DNA of 64,000 bases from Sipunculus nudus (GCA_026874595.1 CM049311.1:66344453-66408452); one strand, 5' to 3'; positions 1 through 29,059 are shown, numbered from the stretch's first letter. Numbers and translations: made by a program. Notes: generated from the letters alone by a model not told the origin.

Positions 1-277
1 TAGGATAACTTTGTACATGAGATTTTTTCCCTGTTACAACTCTATTGGACTGTGTTTTTAACAAATCTTCCCATACAGAAATAATACCATAAGGGCATGG
101 ATTATAACATAATTATGGAGTATTACAGTGAAAATACACTGTCACAGACCACAGTTGAACTGCTGAATTGAAACATTTTGAGGACCTGTTTAGTTGCCTG
201 TAAATCTGTATCAGAGGAATACCTATATTAGAAGGGTTACTGTACTTTCAGTGTATATTTCACAGCTCTACCTCTGT
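1..277. other. AT-rich non-coding stretch
   Basis: No gene, exon or recognisable repeat end was found on either strand. It precedes the minisatellite. It could be intron or intergenic DNA, because the 5' end of TMEM50 is not located. Confidence 0.4.
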
Positions 278-640
278 CACCTGTAATGTAGAGATGTCTG
301 TAATAAAGAGTTGTCTGTAATAGACAAGTATCTACAATAGAGTGGTACCTGTAATAAAGGTGTGTGAAATGGGGAGGTACCTTTAATAGAGGTGTCTGTA
401 ATGGAGAGATGTCTGTTATAGAGGTGTATGTAATGGAGGAGATGTCTGTAATAGTGTCTGTAATGGAGGAGATGTCTGTTATAGAGGTGTCTGTAATGGA
501 GAGTTGCCTCAAATAGAGGTGTCTGTAATAGAGAGGTACCTGTAATAGAGGTGTCTGTAATGGAGATATACCTGTAATAGAGGTGTCTGTAATGTAGAAA
601 TGTCTGTAGTGTAGAGATGTCTTTAATAGAGAGGTTCCTT
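278..640. repeat. Minisatellite, about 30-bp units
   Basis: Roughly twelve imperfect units alternate the phrases GTCTGTAATGGAGAGATG and TCTGTAATAGAGGT, so a 15-bp sub-period lies within a 30-bp period. The array stays open in one minus-strand frame (237-692). That translation is only a periodic Y-R-H / I-T-D-T-S repeat and is not regarded as a protein. Confidence 0.85.
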
Positions 641-787
641 TGTATGAAATAATGAAAAAAAATGGAAACAAATATTGGTACATGAAAACCAAATTTCTGT
701 TATTATGTACCAGAGATAATTAGGCTGAATAGCTGCATTATAATAAATCTTCCACATCACACATGTTGAGTATTTTGAAGCTATTTT

Positions 788-1405
788 TAGCTCAGCTGAC
801 TATAAGTCATCTGAGCTATAGTCCTGGTCCATTGTCCGTCGTCCGTCCGTCTGTCTGTCTCTCTGTCCGTCCGGACGTCCGTCTGTAAGACTGGCACTTT
901 TCGACACCATTGGACCTACGAATCTGAAATTCGGCATACAGTTAGATGTCCCCAAAATCTCCTACCTTGCCGAAAATTGGGTCAATAGGACTTCATTCCT
1001 TCAAGATATTAAGGAAAAACCTCAATTTTTTATTAGAAATCTATTTTCACGCTTCAGGACTGCCTAATATCAGTAACACTCATCTGGTTTCTTCATATTT
1101 ACCATAAATATTCCTCTATATAGTTCCTATGTACATGCCAGAAATAAAGTCAGTATTATTTAATTTAAAAAAGTTATGGGCCCAAACATAATGGACTTTG
1201 TGAAAAAATCAGGAAAGATATTTGGTCACTTAAGACCAAAAGTGTTAAAGGTAGGGACTTTTTTTCAGTAATACAACTTTAATTAATCAAAATTTAATTG
1301 TATACCAAAAATTAGATCAAAATCTGTTAAATTTTTTTAAATATTGGCAAAAATATAACATTGGTACCTTAAATTTTGCCCAACTTTGGCCACAGCACGT
1401 TTTTT
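788..1405 (+). mobile_element. Family A repeat, copy A1, 5' part
   Basis: It starts with the family A hairpin at 788-818 (stems TAGCTCAG / CTGAGCTA and TGACT / AGTCA around ATA). A GTCCGTCC-rich run and the unique body follow. Copy A2 interrupts it at 1406. No matching continuation of A1 was recognised after A2 ends at 8916, so A1 looks truncated. Family A is interpreted as a non-autonomous Helitron/Helentron-like element, because it has terminal hairpins, inserts at T-T and lacks a target duplication. Confidence 0.65.
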
Positions 1406-2139
1406 TAGCTCAGCTGACTATAAGTCATCTGAGCTATAGTCCTGGTTCTTTGTCCGTCTGCTGTCTGTCCCTCCGTCGGTTAAACTGGCACGTTTTGAAA
1501 CCATAAGACCTAGGAATCCAAAATTTGGCATAATGTTAGATGTCCCCAAGATCTCCTACCAAGCCGAAAACTGGGTCTTTGCGACTTCGTTCCTTTGAGA
1601 AACTAAGGAAAAACCTCAATTTTTAGCTCAGCTGACTATAAGTTATCTGAGCTATAGTCGTGGTCCATCCGTCCGTCCTTCCGTAGATGTGGCACGTTTT
1701 GAAACCGTAAGACCTAGGAATCCAAGATCTCCTACCAAGCTGAAAACTGGGTCTTTGCGACTTCATTCCTTTGAGAAATTAAGGAAAAACCTCAATTTTT
1801 TATTAAAATCCTATTTTCACACTACAGGACTGCCTAATATCAAAACCACTCATCTGTTTTTCCTCATATTTACCATAAATATTCCTCTATAAAGTTCCTA
1901 TGTACATGCCAGAAATTAAGTCTGTAAAGTATAAATTCTTTAAGTTATGGGCCCAAACATAATGGACTTTGTAAAAAATCAGGAAAAATAATAACTCACT
2001 TAACATGAAAAATTTTGAAACAAGAGTCTGTTTTCTCAAGTATTTAACTATGTTTAATTAAGATTCAATTGTTAACACAAAATTAGATCTGAATTTTGTA
2101 AATTTTTTAGCTCAGCTGACTGAAAGTCATCTGAGCTAT

Positions 2140-3925
2140 AGAGATCACTCTTTGTCCGTCGTCCGTCTGTCCGTCAGTTAACCAGGCACAAATCGTAACC
2201 GCTGGACCTAGAACCTTGTAACTTGGCATTCTGAGAGGTCCATTTAAAAATCTCCTTGGAAACCAGAAATTAGGTCTCTGTTACCCATATCCTTCGAGCT
2301 ATGGGGCCCCAAAGTACCCCCCAGAAAAGTAAAAAATTTCATACAAAAACATCAATATCTCATTAACTACATCACTGATGGTCATGATTTTTTGCATACA
2401 TATTGATCATGAGATGTTCCATCAGTTCCTGCAGACTGGTGGCGCCACCTGTATTTTTCGATTTTTTACGAATTTTTTTCTCTATTTTTGAGACCTTTAA
2501 AAATGTGAACATCTGTTAACAAGGCACAAATTGTAAAGACTGGACCTAGAATCTTCATTCTTGAGACATTGAGAGGTCAATGAAAAAATGTCCATGGAAA
2601 CCAGAAATTAGGTCTCTGTTACCCATATCCTTCGAGCTATGGGGCCCCGAAGTACCCCCCAGAATAGTCTAAAATTTCATACAAAAACTTCAATATCTCA
2701 TTAACTACATCACTGATGGTCCTTATTTTTTGCATGGATATTGATCATGGAGTGTTTCATCAGTTCTGCAGACTGGTGGCGCCACCTGTATTTTTTCAAT
2801 TTTTACAAATTTTTTTCTCTATTTTTGAGACCTCTGAAGATGCAGTCATCTGTTAACAGGGCACAAATTGTAACGACTGGACCTAGAATCTTCTCTTTTG
2901 ACATGCAGAGAGGCCCATAAAAAGTCTCCTTGGAAACCTGAAATTAGGTCTCTGTTACCCATAACCTCTGAGCTATAGGGCTCCGAAGTACCCCCCAGAA
3001 TAATGGAAAATTTGATACAAAAGCTCAAATATCTGAACAACTATTGCATTGATCACCATGATTTTTTTTGCATTGATTTTGATCATGGGGTGTTTCATCA
3101 GTTTCTGCAGACTGGTGGTGCCACCTGTATTTTTTCGATTTTTACGTGTTTTTTTCTCTATTTTTGAGACATTAAAAGATGCGGTCATCGGTTAACAGGG
3201 CACAAATCCTAATGACTGGACCTAGAATCGTCTCTCTTGACATGCAGGGAGGCCCATGAAAAGTCTCCTTGGAAACCTGAAACTAGGTCTCTGTTACCCA
3301 TAACCTCTGAGCTATGGGGCTCAGAAGTACCCCCCAGAATAATGGAAAATTTGATACAAAAGCTCAAATATCTGAACAACTATTGCATTGATCACCATGA
3401 TTCTTTGTATGGATATTGATCATGGGATGTTTCATCAGTTTCTGCAGTCTGGTGGCGCCACCTGTATTTTTTCGATTTTACGAATTATTTTCTCTATTTA
3501 TGAGACCTTAAGATGGGGTCATCTGTTAACAGGGCACAAATCCTAACGCCTGGACCTAGAATCTTCTCTCTTGACATGCAGGGAGGCCCATTAAAAGTCT
3601 CCTTAGAAACTTAGAAAAAGGTCTCTGTTACCCATTTTCTTCGAGCTTTGGGGCTCCCAAGTACCCCCCAGAATGATGGAAAAAATTTGATACAAAAGCT
3701 CAAGTATCTGAAAAACTATTGCAATGATCACCATTATTCTTTGCACGGATATTGATCTTGGAATGTTTCATCAGTTTCTGCAGTCTGATGGCGCCACTGG
3801 TATTTTTTCGATTTTTACGAATTTTACAGGGCACAAATCGTAATGCCTAGACCTAGAATCTTCTGTCTTGACATGCAGAGAAGCCCATAAAAAGTTTCCT
3901 TGGAAACCTCAAATTAGGTCTAAAA
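2140..3925 (+). repeat. Tandem array of 336-bp units (family A core)
   Basis: The landmark GGTCTCTGTTACCCATA recurs at 2273, 2611, 2947, 3286 and 3620, giving spacings of 338, 336, 339 and 334 bp. A sixth, shortened unit has GGTC at 3917. Each unit carries a GGTGGCGCCACC-type palindrome after CTGCAGACT. The same array lies inverted at 60490-62460. Confidence 0.85.
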
Positions 3926-4030
3926 AATAAACCACTATATTTTACTCCATATTAATCCATCAGTCAGGTTATTTCATATATCATTTACTCACATATTACA
4001 TTATATTCCTTTATAAAACCCAACATGTCC

Positions 4031-4736
4031 TACGCTCTTTACACAGCGCTTTACCTATAGGGCTACTTCCTATATCGTAAGGCGCTGTTTGTTATGACCT
4101 CGTATCCTGCTTTGCAACACCAGAGGGGAGCACTGTATTTTTGTCCAATCAGATGAAACTGTGTGCTGGAAGACAAAGCCAAGCGAGGAATACACGGAGC
4201 CAATCATATTCATTTCTTTTTGTGTGACAGCTCATCCCCAGCGTAACCGTCTAAACAGGCCACAGGCTCAGAGAGAATGGCCCCTGACGTGGTTTGCTTA
4301 GGGCCTTGGGCACATATGATGCTCGGCCGGTCAGCTGTAATTCAAACGAAACGTAACAACAAAGGCTGCGTGCCCACCTCGCTGGCTGGTTTCAGTTCTG
4401 CAGACAACAGATACATGGCTACGCTAACACAGTCATAATGTCATAATCGAATCGGTCGATGATGCGAGAATGAAGAGGGAGCAATTTAAATTCGACCGGA
4501 AACTCATCAAAGGCGCTTGAAGCGCAGCAATGGGCGGAGCCAGAATGCCTGTCGAGTGTTTGTTTATTGGCATCTGATTGGCTGCTTGTCGCATCAAGCT
4601 GCTTGTACGTACGTTTATTTCAGTGGACAACAAACCGCCATCTTGTGTCCAAATATATCATAAACGGTCAAAGCTGGCAGCGTGAAAATCAGTTGCTTCT
4701 TTAGAAGCGCAAGATTTCCGCTGCCTCGGGAGCGTA
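4031..4736. mobile_element. 706-bp TIR element with 9-bp target duplication
   Basis: It is bounded by AACATGTCC at 4022-4030 and 4737-4745. Its ends are inverted, TACGCTC at the left and GAGCGTA at the right. The paralogous site at 13449-13461 reads CCAACATGACCATG, which is the empty site. The interior is richer in G+C and CpG than its surroundings and holds CCAAT boxes and a CCGCCATCTTG motif. It has no transposase. A 9-bp duplication fits Mutator-like or related superfamilies, but the TIR is too short to assign one. Confidence 0.65.
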
Positions 4737-5181
4737 AACATGTCCATGATATTCATAAGCTTTATCTACTCAGTATAGTATCACAATGGTGATACATTTA
4801 TAGTCCAATCAGGATCAGCTGAGCGCCGTGATCCATGGGTCCCTTGTTAAGTTATTAGCATAAAAAAAAAATCTGTCCCTTAAATTTTGCCCAACTTTGA
4901 CCATGGCACGTTTTTTTCCTGTAAGCACCATTGATTTAATTTTCACAGCATGTAAACATAAATATTTAGTTTGTCTAAATCTGAAATTTGAAAATAAAAG
5001 CTTGAAAATTAAGCTAGTTATTGATTTTTTTTGGTAGTCATTTGCTTTGATTACAGATGCAGGGTCCCACTCCAGGTCACTGGAAGTCAGCTATGCCAGG
5101 GTTTCTGATTTGTTACAGTCACTGGGGGAGATCCCCTGCTGTGACAGGTGTACAGTTATTCTCATATCACCACCTCAATCA

Positions 5182-5197
5182 CCCCCCCCCCCCCCCC
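5182..5197 (+). repeat. Poly-C tract
   Basis: A 16-base C run sits just before the family B element. Similar runs occur at 7794-7807, 11378-11393, 12699-12712, 25306-25320, 32233-32247, 32708-32727 and 32847-32866. Confidence 0.9.
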
Positions 5198-5217
5198 ACC
5201 AAGTGTTATGCAGTAAT

Positions 5218-6181
5218 TGTATCGCCAGACATAGTCTGGAGATACTATGGTTTAGGCACGGTTGCGCCGCCGCCGCAGAGATTTCTTTTGGACACAATAA
5301 CTCAAAAAATATTTCAAGGAACTTGACACATTTATAGATATTGGTGAGAGGACGAAGCCTATTTAAAATGGGGTCATGACCTCAACTAGGAGAGTGACCT
5401 TGACCTTGAATAGATCCATTTTTGGGGAAAATCACACAAATTCTTAAATATCTCAAGAAATCTTTCATGGATTTATCCAAAAATCAAGTTGGACAAAGAT
5501 CTTGGATAGTGATGTCATCCACCAGAAACTGGTGGTGCCACCTAGTATCCTTTTCTTGTTTTTGTGCCGTTTAATACCCCCATCATTGCCACTTGACAGT
5601 ACTTTTTAAGCATCACAAGTCAAAAACTGATTGACAGATTTCTTTAATATTATGCATGTACATAGGTATGGGTTGTGGGATGATGTATATTAAAATTGGG
5701 GTCATGACCTTTCCTTTGAGAGTGGCTTTGACCTTGAATATTACCATATATGGTGAAAATCACATAAAATCATGAATATCTTAAAAAGGGATGCATGGAT
5801 TGGTCCAAAAATCAAGTTGACGGAAGATCTTGGATAGTTTTGTCTTTTGCAGAAGATAGGTGGCGCCACCTGTTGTCCTTTTCTTGTTTTTTGCGCCTTT
5901 GAATACCCCATCATTGCCACTTGACAGTATATACTGTGAGCATTATAAGTCAAACAGTAATGGACAGATTTCTTTCATGTTATGCATGTATATAGATATG
6001 GTTTATGGAATGAGGTATATTTAATTTTAAATTTAATTTTAAAATTTAATTTAATTTAAATTATTTTTTTTTTAAATTTAATTTTTTTTTTCAAATGTTG
6101 GATATTTTGGAATGCAGTTTATTGATTTGGGGTGATTTGTCTGGCGATACTATGGCACCAGCGGTGCCAAGAAATGTCTAG
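5218..6181 (+). mobile_element. Family B element, Helitron-like ends
   Basis: The 5' hairpin at 5219-5245 has stems GTATC-CCAGAC / GTCTGG-GATAC and is followed by TATGG. The 3' end repeats GTCTGGCGATACTATGG and then has a hairpin GGCACC-AGC-GGTGCC at 6154-6168. Nine bases later it stops at CTAG (6178-6181), followed by TT. That is the textbook Helitron 3' layout. Two internal units near 5340-5560 and 5680-5880 end in GGTGGTGCCACC or GGTGGCGCCACC and include TGACCTTGACCTTGAA. No Rep/helicase is encoded, so it is non-autonomous. Confidence 0.65.
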
Positions 6182-7956
6182 TTGTTATTGTTTTCACTGT
6201 ATCTCTTTAATTGTAATGCTGTTTCCACTCCGATATGCAAAAACTTTCCTTGAAAAAATAATTCAAGGTGTAATCCAGAAGATGCAATGTTGTGTAATGT
6301 AGCATTTTTTAAAGAAATCAATTTTCTTTTAAATGATTTTAACAAATATAAATGAACCCATCAGTATGCTTAAATTATTATAAAATATGAAGCACATTAT
6401 GGATAAATAAAGACACAATTAAAATTTGTGAAATCTAAATCAAGTATTATTTTTAGATATTTATTGTTTTGCAGATTTAAAAGATATATTTATGTGGTAA
6501 AAAATGAATAAACATTTGTATGCATGATGTGGTGTTATCTGACAAGATTGAGATTTATGATGATGCAATTGAGAATTATGAATCAACTTTTATATTCAGA
6601 TATATATGTTAAATTGGAAATGTATAGAAATATAAACTTAAATTAGAAAATAATTGATGTGATAAAAAAATCAGGATTTAATACAAACATTTGTTCATTA
6701 TTTTTCTGCCTCAGCAGAATTTGAGATCAGGCTTTGTTTGCCCTGTTTTATGTTGTTAATTAGCTATATTTCAACTGTATACATTTCATAAAAAAAATAC
6801 ATATATATTTAATAATATATATTATACAAAAAAATAGATTCAATTGAACAAATGTGTAAACTACTGAAATGTCAACAGTTAATTGAAAAACCAACTAATG
6901 ATCATGGTAATAGTACGATTCATTTGTTCACAAACTGCTCACATGCTTTAGTTTCAACATTAGGAAACATATGGTCAGGTCACAAAATATTTTTTGCAAC
7001 AATTTCTTGCTCATCAATACAAACCAATCATATAAACCAACCATGGCCTTTATTACCTCTTCCTCTTACACTTTATCTCCATTAGATATTATTTTAGATT
7101 TTTACCTTCAAGGTTAACGTCAGCTGAGCACAGTGACCCATAGGTCCCTTGTTTATTAAAAACCTATTTGCAGGCTTCAGGACTGTCTAATATCAAAACC
7201 ACTCATCTGTTTTTCCTCATATTCACCATAAATATTCCTCTATATAGTTCCTATATACATGCCAGAAATAAGGTCTGTATTATATAATTTAAAAAAGTTA
7301 TGGGCTCAAACATAATGCATTTTGTAAAAAATCAGAAAAGATATTTGATCGCTTAACACTAAACTTGTTGAAGCTAAGGACTTTTTTCCAGTAATGTAAC
7401 TTTACTTTATCAAAATTAAATTGTATACCCAAAATTAGATCAAAATCTTTTAAATTTTTTAAAATATTAGCAAAAATAAAAATTGGTACCTTAAATTTTG
7501 CCCAACTTTGGCCACGTTTTTTTCCTGTAAGTACCATGGATGTAATTTTCACAGCATGTGCACATAAGGAATTAATCTGTTAAAATCTGAAATTTGAAAA
7601 TAAAAGCTGCAAAATTAGGCTAGTAATTGAATTTATTTTGGAGGCTCTTGTTGTATTCCCTTACATTGTCAAGCAGTCCACTTTGGTGACTGTAGGTCAT
7701 TCAGTGCAGCTCTCTCCACTGAGCTAAGCTTGATCAGGCTGTCTGCAGTTAATACCATACCACAGGGAGCCTTTTTCTCTGGCAACCCCCCCTCCCCCCC
7801 CCCCCCCTTCCCACCCCCATTCTGTTGACAGACCTGTACTATGAACTAGATGAATCTTAAAACTAACATTTTTTTCAGCAATGAGCAGTAACAACGGAGA
7901 CCCCTCCCCCGACCCACCCCTTCAATACACAGGACTTATAAACAAGATGAATCTTA

Positions 7957-8298
7957 GGCCAAAATAAAAAAAAAGGTATGGTTCTCAGGTACTTATTTTC
8001 AGAAATCAATGAGGGCGGGCTCTTTTTTTATTTTAAATATTTTGGTATGTTTCGATAAAAATGTCAAATAATAAGGGGAAATCATGAAAATAAGAGTTTT
8101 ATTTTGCTAAATAAGTAAAAGCACTACAAAACAAAGGAAATTGTATATGGTTTTATCTTTTTGTAAGAAATGTTGGAGCGGCAGCAGCTCTAAAATTTGA
8201 AAGTTTTTATTGAAAATCAAAATTAAAAATTTTTGATGCGGGGGTTAAAAATTGATGCGGGCGGTGCCTGAGAACCATACCTTTAATTTTTTTTGGCC
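7957..8298 (+). mobile_element. Harbinger-type MITE, copy 1
   Basis: This 342-bp element has TIRs beginning GGCCAAAATAAAAAA and continuing into GGTATGGTTCTCAGGYAC. It is flanked by TTA at 7954-7956 and 8299-8301. A 3-bp TTA duplication is typical of PIF/Harbinger. A second copy lies inverted at 23750-24089. No ORF is present. Confidence 0.75.
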
Positions 8299-8623
8299 TT
8301 ATAATTTTAATGTTAAATAAATTGTTTTTGATGAGACTTGGACAAATTTGATTGTTTTAAAAAAAAATTCAGGAATTTAATCATGATATTCAAATGTGAT
8401 AAAATATTAGGATCTAATGTAAGTGCTAACTGACAAGATTTAAGAAGATATAAATACTTTGTAGCATTTCATTCATATCTCTTAAAGTTGGCAGGGCCAA
8501 GGTGTGAATAACACTGTTAACTTAGTATTAAAATTAGGAATATTGGTCAAACTTTGTTGGATTAATTTTTAACTCATATGGCCATATATTTAACTTTTGA
8601 AAACTTAATTACCTTCACACATT

Positions 8624-8715
8624 ATTTGTTTATGAAATGTTACTTTTGTATAACACTTACCGTAGGCTTATTTGTTTATGAAATGTTACTTTTGTATAAC
8701 ACTTACCGTAGGCCT
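8624..8715 (+). repeat. 46-bp perfect tandem duplication (two units)
   Basis: Two units (8624-8669 and 8670-8715) run from ATTTGTTTATGAAATG to CACTTACCGTAGGC. They differ at one base near the end (CTT versus CCT). The near-identity suggests a recent duplication. Confidence 0.85.
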
Positions 8716-9236
8716 ATTTGTTCCCTTGGTGCATCACTAAATGGTTTAGCTCATGTCCATTATTCTATAATTTACAGAGTTTCATTTTAGCAGGGCCATT
8801 TTCTCATAGCTTTTCTAATGATAATATACATGGAAAAACCAAAAGAAATAAAAATATTTTGCAGTTACTAATATTTTCCTAAATTCAGCTGAGCGATGTG
8901 ACCCATGGGTCCCTTGTTTTTGCAAAAAAATGAGCTTCCACCCAAAAATCTTGGATAATATCCATGTGAACTAGCTGTTGTATTTTGTCTCTGTTAGTGA
9001 TATTGTTAACTACAGCAAAGTTGTATACCTACAGCAGCATAACAAACTCAGCTACTGCAATTTCTTTAGAACTATTTGTGCCATATGCATATATTTCATT
9101 GTTTGATAATAATAATACATAGTTTATGAATAGCGCCAAAATCTCTGATAGTTGTACCCACAGCACTAAGACATGCACATACACACACCCACATACAGAG
9201 CACAAGTTCTTGATGAAAAAAAACTTAACTATGTAC

Positions 9237-9616
9237 GGGTGCTTTTCCATGTATATGTTTTGCAAGCGTTTGCCACGCGGCTGCCACGTGGCGAAAATCC
9301 AACCAGTTAAAAAGTCATGTGCTATTTTCATGTATGCGATTGCTGCGCAGCAAACGCACGCGTCAGTTTTGGAAACCAGCAGTGCTGGTTTTCTGCGTTT
9401 GCCGCGCGGCAAACGTGGGGGAATTTAGCCTAAATGACGTCACGTATGTTGTTTCCCCGTACTCGTTTGTTTAAGTCCGTTCAGCTGTGTCAGGAAGGCA
9501 TGCGACAGCCGCGTGGCAAACGCTTACAAAACGCTCACATGGAAAAGGACTGGCTGCGCGGCAAAGGCATGTGTTTGCCGCGTGGCAGTTTCTGCTACGC
9601 ACATGGAAAAGCACCC
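9237..9616. mobile_element. 380-bp TIR element full of GC palindromes
   Basis: Perfect 16-bp inverted termini are GGGTGCTTTTCCATGT (9237-9252) and its complement (9601-9616). Both are flanked by TAC, a possible 3-bp duplication. The interior has several versions of a TTTGCC-GCG-GGCAAA palindrome near 9262, 9395, 9505 and 9575, plus a CTGCGCAGCAAACGC variant near 9345. It is much more CpG-rich than the surrounding AT-rich DNA. Overlapping ORFs on both strands here (9029-9738) are by-products of this composition. The superfamily is unassigned. Confidence 0.55.
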
Positions 9617-10242
9617 TACCTCTGCCCATGCCTCTTTTCCCCCCCTCTTTCTCCTTCATATTTATCCATTTTATTTCATTGACAAGGAATATATACGTTT
9701 TAATGACAAAAATTTTGCTGAAAGTGAATAGTTTATAAATTGTTTTTAAATGACATGAAGCCTGCCAAAAGAGGTCATTTTTTTATGTTGGTTTAAAATG
9801 ATGTAAGGGTCATAGATTATCAAAGGTTAGTGGCCCGTAAGCCAATTCCATACCTTCTGTCTATAAAGCTAAAGGAATGTTCAACAACTTTTATATTACA
9901 CTTTCGTACTTTAATAAGGTTTCCGCAGCTGAATGTAGGGTTAGTAAAGGTAGATAGGTTACAATATTATTTTTTCATCAAACATGGCAGCAGTGAACTG
10001 ACCAAATGACAGTAAGCAAAGACAGCAATTTTGTATTTCAGTGGTGCTTTACTGTAAACCAATGCCGCTTGTTTGAGTAACAGCATGATATTAAGTGATA
10101 CATGAATCCATTTCATCATTTGACCTTTGCACTATAAGGTTTTGCCTTATTCATATAAATGCAATGTTAACATACATATATATTCAGCATGTTCTGATAC
10201 TTGATTCATGTTGGATATTACATCTTGATCTGATGGTTTCAG
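9617..10242. other. TMEM50 upstream intron sequence
   Basis: This is AT-rich DNA without coding signal. It ends in a pyrimidine-rich stretch and the AG acceptor at 10241-10242. It is presumed to be the 3' part of the intron after the first coding exon, which was not found in 1-10242. Confidence 0.45.
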
Positions 10243-27314
<17,072 letters not shown>

Positions 27315-28930
27315 AATAACAGCAGACATTGTCATTCTGAGGAACTGAATTTTAAATTGAATCTTACTTGTACATTTATTCAATTCAAGATGCTTATTTA
27401 CTGATTGTTTATATAATTTGGGAACATACAGCCTATTTTGAATTATTTTGTTGGCAGTATTTATTGAAACATCCTATTTTTACCTCAGTTGGGGCATTTT
27501 GCATTTGTCAATAATTCAGTAGCAGCAGTTGAAAAACAGGCATAACATTGACAAGAAATATTTTTATTTATAAATATTCTTTTGTAAGATTATTTAAAAT
27601 GAAGATTTCTGCTTATGATCTGTATGTATAAAATTTCTTGTACACATTTGTTCTGTTGTATTTATTTGATTTTTAAAATATATGAGTTAATCATATGTAT
27701 ATGGTGAAGATTATATGATACCAATATTGACAGAAGTTCGGTTCTGATGAATTTTTCATGACGTGTATAAAATGTTAATGTCATTTCATGTACTACTTGC
27801 TTGGAGTACTGCTTTATTAAACATGCAAATACATTATATATATTTGTGCTGTTAAGCAGAAATTCTTTGGTTGTCATCTATAACAAGACTAACACGATGT
27901 AAATAGGTCGTAATTCAGGAGTGAGATTAACACAGAATGTTTAAATGAAGTAAACAAATTTTCTATCACCTTTGTTTGGCTCATTGCTGTACAATTGTTC
28001 ATGTGCCACTCTGGACTATTTGATTGACATATGCATGAATTTTTTTGGTGTACCTTGTACAGTAAATTTCCATAAACATGAACACCTCTGTAACCATATT
28101 GACTTGTTAAACAACTCAAAAAATGCCCAGCCAGGACAAAAACAAGGGGTCATATATTATATATACCTGTTTATAGATCTGTTTAAGCATCTGTTTTTGT
28201 GTTATGATGAAATCGATCATTTTTTAAAACAAATATTTAAAGATAATTTCCATATCCACAAGAGATGAACAGTACTAATCTTTAACAAATTTTGTTGAAA
28301 CCAAGTTTAAATATTTTTCTTTTACCATGTAATATTTGTATCATAGGACATTTATTGTATATGTGGATATGTATACTCCTTGTTCATATGTATCATATGT
28401 TTATCATGTGCCATGTGTCTTTGACTGATAACTTGGTGGTCTTTACTGTACAAAGAAAAACCCTTACACTGGAATATGGTTCCAGACAGAATCCTTTTGG
28501 TTTTGTTAAAAAAGCCATAAAGTGCAAATGGCCTGATATCCATGCCCTGTAGAAATAAGTTCATGCATGTTAAAACACTTGGAGTTTAATATAAGGATGA
28601 GCCATTAAGGTATATTTTGTATTCATTGATCATATTTTTTTCACAAGAAGATAGAGTATTCAAAAGTATGGCATGGTGTATTTGAAAAAATCTTCTTTGT
28701 CCCAAACTTGAACCTAATAGAAAATAAGTCAAGTTAGTACTTTATAACTTTTTATATTGATATATTCATGAATATATGTACGCAGAGTAAGTCAGAACTC
28801 GCATAAATTCTACAGAAAGGGTTTGCGAAATGCTGGCTTTAACAGTAATGTGGAAACCCTAAAATCTGTCCGTTAAGCTGGACTATCAGTAAGACAGGAG
28901 TTCATGAATACCCATTACCATGATATTTCA
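27315..28930 (+). other. TMEM50 3' UTR and flank
   Basis: No coding potential follows the TMEM50 stop. The first plausible polyadenylation signal is ATTAAA at 27816-27821, with a T/G-rich stretch about 30 bp beyond, which would give a 3' UTR near 0.5 kb. ORFs on both strands in 27660-28564 have no domain-like features. Confidence 0.45.
27816..27821 (+). terminator. Candidate poly(A) signal for TMEM50
   Basis: ATTAAA lies about 500 bp after the stop codon. It is followed by a TTTGTGCTGTT element. It was chosen by position only, and other AT-rich hexamers could serve. Confidence 0.3.
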
Positions 28931-29059
28931 TTACTACATGATTACCGGTATGTATTTATTGAGTATGTAGAAACTAAGAATAAATGCATGTTTCTTAGAA
29001 GCATATCTTTGTTTGATATGCTTTTTCTTTGTATGCCGGAGTAACTGCCAGCAGTATTT

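Larger units (their letters stand above)
2108..4846 (+). mobile_element. Family A repeat, copy A4
   Basis: The 5' hairpin is at 2108-2138 and the 3' end at 4816-4846 (CAGCTGAGCGCC, then CATGGGTCCCTTG). The core is a tandem array of about 336-bp units. Host text on both sides (AAATTTT then TTAAGTTATTAGCAT) matches the unbroken A6 sequence near 11045-11065, so insertion was between T's with no target duplication. The 3' third is split by a 706-bp TIR element at 4031-4736. The copy at 13340-13559 shows the empty site. Confidence 0.75.
1624..7151 (+). mobile_element. Family A repeat, copy A3 (interrupted)
   Basis: The 5' hairpin is at 1624-1654, and the 3' end is CAGCTGAGC at 7121 through CCCTTG at 7151. 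It contains copy A4 (2108-4846) and a family B element (5218-6181). Its flanks join cleanly to A2. Segments 6845-7100 and 12815-13000 (in copy A6) are homologous, which supports the assignment. Confidence 0.7.
1406..8916 (+). mobile_element. Family A repeat, copy A2 (interrupted)
   Basis: The 5' hairpin is at 1406-1436. The 3' end is at 8886-8916, with CAGCTGAGC, then the palindrome GACCCATGGGTC, then CCTTG. Copy A3 interrupts it: the host reads ...AAAACCTCAATTTT before A3 and TTATTAAAAACC after it. That is the continuous text of the uninterrupted copy at 19437-19455. A Harbinger-type MITE at 7957-8298 is a further insertion. No open reading frame of transposon type is present. Confidence 0.7.

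Noticed and set aside
237-692. 151-codon minus-strand ORF
   Set aside because: It is the translation of the 30-bp minisatellite, with periodic residues and no domain.
4433-4633. 66-codon ORF in the 706-bp element as a transposase
   Set aside because: Too short, with no catalytic motif, and composition-driven.
9029-9738. Cluster of overlapping ORFs on both strands
   Set aside because: They follow from the GC-rich palindromes of the TIR element. Frames overlap on both strands and none resembles a protein family.
1-10242. First coding exon of TMEM50
   Set aside because: Searched by eye for the Cys-containing N-terminus with a donor in the right phase. Nothing convincing was found, so it is presumed to lie upstream.
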